A stretch of 29,401 nucleotides of DNA. It comes from CAZSWS01 sp964610765 (lineage in GTDB: Bacteria; Bacteroidota; Bacteroidia; Bacteroidales; Tannerellaceae). The DNA lies in assembly GCA_964610765.1 (NCBI GenBank), contig CAZSWS010000032.1:1-29401 (forward strand). Direction: 5' to 3'. The notes under the pieces were generated by a model. That model worked only from the letters and a program-made list of their open reading frames with translations, was not told the origin of the DNA and ran no database searches. This document shows, piece by piece, positions 23,160-29,401 of the stretch. How positions within the stretch are numbered: position 1 is the stretch's first letter; each line of letters starts with the position of its first letter. Position numbers and translations under genes: made by a program.

Positions 23160-24443
23160 TTAAAGTACGTCTATTACTTTTTCGAGTTCAATACTATGAG
23201 AGCCTTTTATGAGCACTTGATATCCGTTGAGTGGATTTGCTTGTATATGCTTGCGTAATGTGCTCACATCTTCAAACCAATTGTGTGTCTTGGCGGCAAA
23301 GGCGAAGGGCTCACCGCATAGCCAAACGGTATCTGCTTTTATATGGTCTATTTGTTTCAATATCTCTTCGTGAAGGGCTTGGCTGTCTTTTCCCAATTCT
23401 TTCATCCCTCCTATAATCAATGCTTTTTTAGGGGCTTTCATGGCTGAAAAATTTTCTAATGCCACTTTCATGCTGCTTGGATTCGCATTGTATGTATCAA
23501 TGATGAGTACATTCTTGGCTGTTTTATGCAACTGCGAACGATTATTGGTAGGGACATATCCTGAAATTATGCGGCTGATGCGTTCGGCAGGTATTTTGAA
23601 AAATCGACCTACTGCTACAGCAACAAGGGCGTTCTTTAGGTTGTATCCCCCGACTAGTTGCGTGTTGACCGTATGAAGCTTGCCTTGTTGTTTCCATACG
23701 AACGACATATATGGATCAGCTTCGATCAGCTCACCATAAGCAAAAACATCGTCTGATGATCCATAACTAATACTCTTTAATCCTTTGGATAATGTTTTTA
23801 ACGTGTCGTTATCTGTATCTACAAAAGCAGTCCCATTGGCTTTTCTAAGATACTCATACAGTTCGCCTTTAGCTTGGATAACATTTTCAAACGAACCAAA
23901 GCCTTCCAAATGGGATTGCCCCACGTTGGTTATCATTCCGTAATCAGGCTGAGCTATTTTACATAGCTCAGCTATTTCACCCACGTGGCTGGCACCCATT
24001 TCGATGATAGCCATTTCATGGTCGTGATTCAGACGAAGTAAAGTCAACGGAACGCCTATATGATTATTTAGATTCCCTTCCGTATATAACAAATTGAATT
24101 TGCTGGATAGAACGGCTGCCAATAATTCTTTCGTAGTTGTTTTTCCATTACTGCCGGTGATGCCAATAACAGGTATCCCAAGCACCTTTCGGTGATGGGC
24201 TGCCAGCTTTTGCATGGTGGTGAGTACGTCATCAACCAGGATAGTTCGTTCTCCCTTTACATAGGCAGGGTCATCTATGATAGCATAGGCTGAGCCTGCA
24301 TTTAAGGCTTTCTCAGCATAGGCATTGCCATCAAAGTTTTCGCCTTTAAGTGCAAAAAACAACGAGTTGATAGGGGTTTTTCTACTGTCAGTCGTAATCT
24401 CTGAATGTTGTATAAACAATTTATAAAGTGAATAAATTGACAT
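23160..24443 (-). CDS. murF: UDP-N-acetylmuramoyl-tripeptide--D-alanyl-D-alanine ligase MurF
   Basis: MurF adds D-Ala-D-Ala to the UDP-MurNAc-tripeptide, the last cytoplasmic step in building the peptidoglycan stem peptide. The 427-residue protein has the three Mur ligase domains. The N-terminal substrate domain (about 1-85) contains DSRK and the LFFALKGENFDGN strand typical of MurF. The central ATPase domain has P-loop GITGSNGKTTT (Lys101), NLNNHIGVP, the EMGASHVGEI block and the downstream LIIDTYNANPSSM at the third-domain start. The N-terminal ALKG(E)xxDG motif and NNHIGVPLTLL favour MurF over MurE. It is divergent from folP across 97 bp and followed by the DUF3467 gene. No mur/dcw cluster neighbours are present, a location outside the dcw cluster. 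Confidence 0.95.
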   Translation of the reverse strand: MSIYSLYKLFIQHSEITTDSRKTPINSLFFALKGENFDGNAYAEKALNAGSAYAIIDDPAYVKGERTILVDDVLTTMQKLAAHHRKVLGIPVIGITGSNGKTTTKELLAAVLSSKFNLLYTEGNLNNHIGVPLTLLRLNHDHEMAIIEMGASHVGEIAELCKIAQPDYGMITNVGQSHLEGFGSFENVIQAKGELYEYLRKANGTAFVDTDNDTLKTLSKGLKSISYGSSDDVFAYGELIEADPYMSFVWKQQGKLHTVNTQLVGGYNLKNALVAVAVGRFFKIPAERISRIISGYVPTNNRSQLHKTAKNVLIIDTYNANPSSMKVALENFSAMKAPKKALIIGGMKELGKDSQALHEEILKQIDHIKADTVWLCGEPFAFAAKTHNWFEDVSTLRKHIQANPLNGYQVLIKGSHSIELEKVIDVL

Positions 24444-24475
24444 AATACTAGTTTGTTAAGCTTTGTTTGTTGGTA

Positions 24476-24483
24476 CAAAAATA
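24476..24483 (-). promoter_or_regulatory. Bacteroides-type -7 box for murF
   Basis: On the minus strand this reads TATTTTTG, matching TAnnTTTG, 32 bp upstream of the murF ATG. It lies back to back with the folP box at 24505-24512; the -33 element is not clear. Confidence 0.4.
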
Positions 24484-24504
24484 ATGTATATTGTATTATT
24501 TATC

Positions 24505-24512
24505 TACTTTTG
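24505..24512 (+). promoter_or_regulatory. Bacteroides-type -7 box for folP-cdaA
   Basis: tacttttg matches TAnnTTTG and lies 28 bp upstream of the folP ATG. A clear -33 TTTG is not seen at the expected spacing. Confidence 0.45.
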
Positions 24513-24540
24513 TACTAGTTAGTTATTTTTACACAATGTA

Positions 24541-25395
24541 ATGGATAGACTTTCTGTGAATTGCAAAGGACGATTAGTATCATTTTCTCATCCGTTAGTG
24601 ATGGGAATATTGAATGTAACACCCGACTCTTTTTTTAGTGGCAGCCGAAAGCAAACGGAAGCAGACATCACCGCTCGCATAGAAGAAATTTTAGCTGAAG
24701 GAGGTGAATGGATTGATGTAGGTGGCTACTCGTCACGCCCCAATGCGCAAGATGTTTCTTCAGAAGAAGAAATGCAACGCTTATCTATAGCATTAAAGAT
24801 ACTATCCTCTCACTATCCGGATATCCCTGTTTCAGTCGATACTTTTCGGGCGTCAGTCGCACGCCAATCGGTCGAAAAATACGGGGCATCCATTATCAAT
24901 GACATTTCGGGGGGTACGTTAGACCCGGAAATGTTTTCGACCATTGCCTCTCTGCAAGTCCCTTACATTTTGATGCACATGCGTGGGACGCCTAAAACCA
25001 TGTCGCAGCTCACAGATTACGACCATTTGATGGATGATATCCTCACTGATCTTGCAGCTAAAGTGTATAATCTTAGGCAGCTTGGAGTCAACGATATTAT
25101 CATTGATCCCGGCTTTGGATTTAGTAAAAATCAAAATCAAAACTATGAAATGATGGTTTCATTGGATGAATTTCATATTTTTGAACTTCCCTTGTTAGTG
25201 GGTATCTCCAGAAAGCGAATGATTTGGCAACTGTTAGAAACATCTGCCGAAGAAAGTTTGACCGGAACCATTGTGCTTAATACGGCTGCACTTATGAAAG
25301 GGGCGCACATTTTGCGTGTGCATGATGTTCGAGCGGCAGTTGAGGCTGTTAAGATTGTTGAAAAACTAAAACAAGTATCACTCAATAAAACCTGA
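24541..25395 (+). CDS. folP: Dihydropteroate synthase FolP
   Basis: FolP condenses p-aminobenzoate with 6-hydroxymethyl-dihydropterin diphosphate to make dihydropteroate in folate synthesis, and is the sulfonamide target. The 284-residue TIM-barrel has the conserved loop MGILNVTPDSFF with Asn25, the GGYSSRP loop (commonly GGESTRPG), SVDTFRA, IINDISGG, MHMRGTPKTM, the pterin-binding DPGFGF, and the GISRKR signature. No insertion like those in resistance variants (sul genes) is seen. It is followed after a single base by cdaA, so the two are cotranscribed, an arrangement common in Bacteroidales. Confidence 0.97.
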   Translation: MDRLSVNCKGRLVSFSHPLVMGILNVTPDSFFSGSRKQTEADITARIEEILAEGGEWIDVGGYSSRPNAQDVSSEEEMQRLSIALKILSSHYPDIPVSVDTFRASVARQSVEKYGASIINDISGGTLDPEMFSTIASLQVPYILMHMRGTPKTMSQLTDYDHLMDDILTDLAAKVYNLRQLGVNDIIIDPGFGFSKNQNQNYEMMVSLDEFHIFELPLLVGISRKRMIWQLLETSAEESLTGTIVLNTAALMKGAHILRVHDVRAAVEAVKIVEKLKQVSLNKT

Positions 25396-25396
25396 T

Positions 25397-26161
25397 ATGT
25401 GGATTCAGTTTGGCATTAAAGATTTAATCGACATCCTACTTGTGGCATTCATCTTATATGAATTCTATAAGTTGATGAAAACATCCGGGACACTGGCTGT
25501 GTTCAGTGGCATTATCTCGGTGGTTATCCTTTGGGTTTTGGTTTCCTGGGTGCTTGAAATGAAGCTTCTGGGTGCTATCATGGATGGCGTGATGAGTGTA
25601 GGAGTTATTGTGTTGGTTATCCTTTTTAAAGACCATATCCTGCGATTTTTATATGCCTTGGGGTCGCATCGCGGATGGCGGTTCCTGGCCAATCTATTTA
25701 GAAACAACTCGAAATTAGACCCGGAAGGGAAATATATTGCACCGGTTGTGTTGGCCAGTATGAATATGGCTCGAAAGAAGACCGGAGCTCTCATTGTCAT
25801 ACAGAAAGAAATGGACCTCTCCATTTATGAACATACGGGCGAGATAATTAATGCAGATGTGAATGCCCGTTTGATTGAAAACATATTCTTCAAAAACAGT
25901 CCTTTACATGATGGGGCTATGATTATTGCCGAAGGGCGGATCAAAGCGGCCGGCTGTATATTGCCGGTAGCTTATGATGCTGATATCCCTAAAGAAATGG
26001 GGCTACGACACCGCTCCGGGTTAGGTATGTCCATCGAAACGGATGCCATTGTGATTATTGTTTCTGAAGAACGAGGACAAATCTCTGTAGCTAAAAAAGG
26101 AAAGCTAATAGTGAATATCTCTGCCGAAGAATTACAACAAGAATTGTCCGGAGAGCGGTAA
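25397..26161 (+). CDS. cdaA: Diadenylate cyclase CdaA (c-di-AMP synthase)
   Basis: CdaA joins two ATP into the second messenger c-di-AMP, which in other bacteria controls potassium and osmolyte balance and cell-wall stress. The 254-residue protein has three N-terminal membrane helices (roughly 10-24, 33-51 and 58-77) and a cytoplasmic DAC domain (about 105-225). The catalytic DGA motif is D172-G173-A174 and the RHR motif is R204-H205-R206, both intact. It starts 1 bp after the folP stop codon. The partner cdaR/ybbR gene often next to cdaA in Firmicutes is not present here. It converges on the ABC permease gene across 39 bp. Confidence 0.96.
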   Translation: MWIQFGIKDLIDILLVAFILYEFYKLMKTSGTLAVFSGIISVVILWVLVSWVLEMKLLGAIMDGVMSVGVIVLVILFKDHILRFLYALGSHRGWRFLANLFRNNSKLDPEGKYIAPVVLASMNMARKKTGALIVIQKEMDLSIYEHTGEIINADVNARLIENIFFKNSPLHDGAMIIAEGRIKAAGCILPVAYDADIPKEMGLRHRSGLGMSIETDAIVIIVSEERGQISVAKKGKLIVNISAEELQQELSGER

Positions 26162-26200
26162 GCGCCTTGATAACTTCCTTCCTCTTTTCTTTATCTTCTC

Positions 26201-28770
26201 TTAGTCTATTTTTATAGCATCCGTCGGATTGGAACGTCCGGCTTTTATAACCTGATAGATTATCGTAAGCAGAGATACGGCAGCAGTCAGCAAGAAGCTT
26301 CCAACAAAAAACCATCCGGAGATAGCAATTTTAAAAGCATAGTTGCTGAGGTATCTTGCGATAGCAAAATATGCAAGAGGCGAAGCAACAGTAAAAGCGA
26401 TGAGTAGCATAATGGTGTACTTGCGGATGAACAACTTAAAGATATCACGTATGCTTGCTCCATTTACTTTGCGAATGCCTATTTCTTTATACCGACGCTG
26501 AATGTCGAAAAGCGACATACTAAACAGCCCTAGCATAGAGATAATGATGGCTATGCATGTGAATAAAATATAAGTAGTAGCTACTTTCTTATCTTCTTGA
26601 TACATGGCTTTGACTTCGTCGTCCACAAACGTGTAATTAAACTCTCCACCAATCGTTTCTTCATGAAGCTTGCTTAAAAAATCAATCGCTTCTTGTGTTC
26701 GCCCTTCTCTGAAAGCGATGGTAAAGACTCCAGGATTTTCCAGTTTTCGACTATCTCCACGGTAGGTGAGACATAATGGTAAATCCTTTTTTGCCAAGTG
26801 ACCGGCTCTAAAGTCTTTAAGGATACCCACAATCCGATAGGGTGGATTTGTATCGATGTCTACACCTGTACTCCACCATAGTCGCCTTTCGGTTTGAATA
26901 GAGGCTTCGCTAAAGTTTTCAATACCATAATATTGCAGGAATGATTCTGTTACGATCAGGTCATATTGAGCAAAAACGGAGCTTTCGTCCCACCATCGAC
27001 CTGCCACTACTGTGAGTTCATACAGGTCTTTCCATTGCATATCTGTAAGGATTACTTCCACCTCTTTGTCCACACCGTCCGGCAATAATTTCATTTTAAT
27101 ATTCTTTTCAAAAGCATTTGGTCTGTCTGCTAAACTCCAGGTAGTGAAAAGAGGAGAAGAGCTTAGCGCCTGATCTACTTGTTGTTTAATTTGTATGCCC
27201 TTATTTTTCTTCCTTTGCCATTCTTCTTCCAAACTAGACATTCCTTGATAGTGTGAAGTACTAAAATCTACCTGAATGATATTTTTTGTTTTATATCCCA
27301 GGTCCGCATGAAGCATGGCATAGACATGCCTCCCCATGAAAATGGAAACGGTTAAGATAAATATGGTGAGAGTATATTGAAAAGTTAAGAAGAAATACCG
27401 AACAAGATTACCCCCTTGTTTGATGTTTACCCGTTGAATGGATTGAATCGACTGTGTGTAGTTATATTTGACGAATGGATAGATGGAGACTGCTACCGAT
27501 AGGGCAAATAAGAGTGCACCGATTAGGAGAAGGTCAAAACGTGTATTTACGATTTGCTCCAAGCCGATGTTTTTTTCTAAATAGCCACTTCCTATCGCAA
27601 CTATAGACTGGGCAAGTAAAATAGAGAGCGTAATCATCAACAGATTTTCAGTAAGCAGCTGAGAGAAGAGCCATCCATGGTTGTTCCCAAATACTTTTCG
27701 GACGCCTAATTCTTTACTCCGTTTATTTAAGACAACGGTATAGATATTGATATAGTTTAGTATGGCAACTGAAAGGACGATGATTCCAATAATTGTAAGA
27801 ACAAGCAGACTCCACGGGTTACCCTTTTTAAAAGAATGAGAGTGAATATGTTTTTCAAAATAGGCCTCCTTTATCGGGAATAGCTGCAACTTTATATCTC
27901 CACGATATAAATGAGTATATGAAAATTCATTAAACTGTTTATTGATGGTCTGAAAATCGGCAGCTTCTTCTAATAAGAATAAGGTGTTTATTCCTTTCAA
28001 AATAGTGAATTCATTTAAGTTGGCTGATAGAATAATATCGAATGAAAATAAACTTTTGTAGGGTAAGCGGTCAATTACACCTACAATAGTAANNNNNNNN
28101 NNNNNNNNNNNNNNNNNNNNNNNNNNNNNNNNNNNNNNNNNNNNNNNNNNNNNNNNNNNNNNNNNNNNNNNNNNNNNNNNNNNNNNNNNNNNTCGAATGA
28201 AAATAAACTTTTGTAGGGTAAGCGGTCAATTACACCTACAATAGTAACGAAATAACCTCCTGAATATTGAAAAGTTTCACCGACTACATTCACTTTTCCA
28301 TAGACTTTTTGAGCAAACTCGGTCGTTATCAGAGCCGTGTTTTTCTGTGCGAGATTGTCATTTCCATAAATTATCGGATATTTCTGTATGTGGGTAAAAT
28401 TGCTGTCTGTAGCTAAAACCCGTGTATGATACCCATATTCGTTATTGAATATTTTATCCTCATCCAAGAGGGCCATTATACTTGCGTGCTTAACCGAAGG
28501 ATGTGAAAATAGTTCCATATATTTATCCGAGCCACTAGTGTTCGTAGGTGAAGTAAAATAGACTTCCCCCATGCTGCTTTTAGTTTCTGTTGTGGTTAAG
28601 TACACCCGATCGATGTTTTTATTGAAATGTTCCACGGTCATTTCACTATGGATATAACGTGCAATCCATATAAAGCAAGCAATGCCTAAAGCCAATCCAA
28701 CGATATTAATCAGGTTATAGGTCCGGAAACGGTAAAGAATCTTGAGCGATTGAAGCAGTATTTTAATCAT
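26201..28770 (-). CDS. FtsX/MacB-type ABC transporter permease, interrupted by an assembly gap
   Basis: The gene appears as two frames, 28770 to the gap and the gap to 26201, but both belong to one gene. Identical 55-base copies (28038-28092 and 28193-28247) flank 100 Ns; removing one copy and the Ns leaves 2415 bases, an uninterrupted 804-residue frame. The first part has a membrane helix (about 20-42, TYNLINIVGLALGIACFIWI) and a MacB periplasmic core domain. Then follow an FtsX segment with the SKELGVRKVFG loop, a second core domain, and a C-terminal FtsX domain with RRYKEIGIRKVNGAS. This two-FtsX-domain permease of about 800 residues is common in Bacteroidota and partners a separate ATPase, not in this window. 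Substrate unknown; related systems export lipoproteins or peptides. The TTG at 28000 is not the true start. Confidence 0.9.
28038..28092. repeat. 55-base duplicated contig end (left copy)
   Basis: These 55 bases are identical to 28193-28247 on the other side of the N run. The duplication ends exactly at the gap edge, the pattern left when two contigs sharing a k-mer-length overlap are scaffolded without merging. Confidence 0.9.
28093..28192. other. 100-N scaffold gap
   Basis: Exactly 100 unknown bases, the conventional length for a gap of unestimated size. The flanking 55-base identity suggests the real gap is negative (an overlap) and that no sequence is missing. Confidence 0.95.
28193..28247. 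repeat. 55-base duplicated contig end (right copy)
   Basis: Right-hand copy of the sequence at 28038-28092; it begins exactly after the last N. Confidence 0.9.
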
Positions 28771-28790
28771 CTTTTCTTTATGGTATTTAC

Positions 28791-28823
28791 AGGTGGTTCA
28801 TTGTTGAAAGCAATGAACCACCT
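28791..28823. repeat. Perfect 13-bp hairpin just upstream of the ABC permease gene
   Basis: aggtggttcattg (28791-28803) and caatgaaccacct (28811-28823) form a perfect stem with a 7-base loop. On the minus strand it ends 20 bases before the permease ATG and has no following T tract, so it would sit in the leader next to the translation start. On the plus strand a T-run follows nine bases later, but no plus-strand gene leads into it. It may be a leader regulatory hairpin, a processing site or an operator. Confidence 0.6.
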
Positions 28824-29011
28824 AGGCAAATGACTTTTTTATTCTATTGATATCTTATCAAATAACATGCCATTTGCATAAATGCCTGTTTACTACCTGG
28901 TTGGTTGTTTTTGTAGAAAAGGAAAAGTGCGTAAATGAACAAATAGGAGTGCGATAACGAACTTATTGCTGAATTTAATCAGCATGTTTAAGTAAAGTTC
29001 AAGAAGATGCT

Positions 29012-29401
29012 TTATTGTTCCTTGTTTTCTTCTGCCATTTTTAAGCGTTTTAGGTGACAGAAGAGCAGCTCGCCCTCTTCATTTCTTAAGTGCATGCCGT
29101 TTCCTTGGCAGTATTTCCATGATTTACAATCGGCGCAAATACCTTTCTTCATCCATTCACGGTCGCGAAATTTTTGATAGCGGGTGTTCCATATCGTCAT
29201 AAAATCATCGGTATAAATATTACCTTGTGTGAAATTACTACGCAGATTGGGGCAGGCTGAGATGGAACCGTCTACTAGGACTGACCCAATATTAATACCT
29301 GCACGGCAAAAGAAAAAGTTGTTGCGTACCTCGCCTTCGTAATTTCCCAAGAATCCCTCACAACCATAGCTTAAGTGAATTCGCCCTTCTTTGCGTGTAT
29401 C
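29012..29401 (-). CDS. Radical SAM/SPASM protein, C-terminal part (5' end beyond window)
   Basis: The frame is open from the window edge at 29401 to the stop at 29012, giving the last 129 residues of a longer protein. It contains a SPASM auxiliary iron-sulfur region. The cysteines include one in SYGCEGF, a pair in FFFCRAGINIGSVLVDGS...ACPN, then CADCKSWKYC (C-x2-C-x5-C) and a final Cys in ELLFCH. The N-terminal radical SAM domain with the CxxxCxxC cluster must lie outside the window. SPASM enzymes usually modify peptides or proteins. From memory, the wording of this tail resembles the Bacteroidales 'rSAM/lipoprotein system' radical SAM family, whose partner is a small lipoprotein; this needs a profile search. 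A TTG inside the frame at 29350 is not a real start. Confidence 0.85.
   Translation of the reverse strand, partial: DTRKEGRIHLSYGCEGFLGNYEGEVRNNFFFCRAGINIGSVLVDGSISACPNLRSNFTQGNIYTDDFMTIWNTRYQKFRDREWMKKGICADCKSWKYCQGNGMHLRNEEGELLFCHLKRLKMAEENKEQ

Noticed and set aside
25465..25824. 119-codon open frame on the minus strand
   Set aside because: It is antisense to cdaA, whose catalytic motifs are intact; composition is that of a shadow frame.
26201..28000. Separate 599-residue permease starting at TTG 28000
   Set aside because: The frame continues upstream of 28000 through the 55-base overlap into the N-terminal part; the TTG is internal to one longer gene.
28038..28247. Genuine direct repeat or insertion target-site duplication
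   Set aside because: The two copies abut a run of exactly 100 Ns and restore the reading frame when merged; assembly overlap explains everything.
28081..28770. Truncated permease or pseudogene ending in unknown residues
   Set aside because: The apparent end is produced by the N run and the duplicated contig end, not by a stop in real sequence.

Overview
The window looks like chromosomal DNA from a member of the Bacteroidales, probably Bacteroides or a close relative. The evidence is the moderately AT-rich composition, the Bacteroides-type -7 promoter boxes (TAnnTTTG), the many outer-membrane proteins with a carboxypeptidase-regulatory-like N-terminal domain, a surface-type lipoprotein signal (Cys-Ser-Asp-Asp-Glu), the folP-cdaA pair and an inositol-lipid gene cluster. 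I see no rRNA, tRNA, CRISPR array, insertion sequence, phage or integration signature. Most of it reads as core genome.

Layout. 1-2919: the disaggregase clpB with a sigma-54-like promoter, a tandem palindrome repeat upstream and a clear terminator. 3143-9309: an envelope-sensing neighbourhood made of a surface-type PepSY-like lipoprotein, a histidine kinase and OmpR-type regulator pair, a large outer-membrane beta-barrel protein and a 66-residue lipoprotein. 9328-11074: a methyltransferase and an exported metallophosphoesterase. 11202-11927: recO. 11934-16585: a minus-strand cluster of five genes (myo-inositol-phosphate synthase, nucleotidyltransferase, ATP-grasp-like protein, CDP-alcohol phosphatidyltransferase, HAD hydrolase) that most likely makes inositol-containing lipids. 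16826-20703: a DUF5686-type outer-membrane protein and a CE15-like glucuronoyl esterase. 20778-22479: a Pit phosphate transporter with its DUF47 (PhoU-like) partner. 22800-24443: a DUF3467 protein and murF. 24541-26161: folP and the diadenylate cyclase cdaA. 26201-28770: an FtsX/MacB-type ABC permease interrupted by a 100-N assembly gap. 29012-29401: the C-terminal SPASM part of a radical SAM protein that runs off the window.

Three points deserve attention. (1) The inositol cluster pairs a nucleotidyltransferase with a CDP-alcohol phosphatidyltransferase. The latter has a shifted fourth motif aspartate, the HAD partner lacks the usual second aspartate of motif I, and there is an unexplained ATP-grasp gene; a strong hairpin separates the first gene from the rest. 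(2) The apparently split ABC permease is an assembly artefact: identical 55-base sequences flank the gap, and collapsing them gives one 804-residue reading frame. (3) clpB has a sigma-54-like -24/-12 element preceded by TGTCA/TGACA half-sites, which may be a heat-shock control region.

Functional assignments come from reading motifs by eye; no database search was run.
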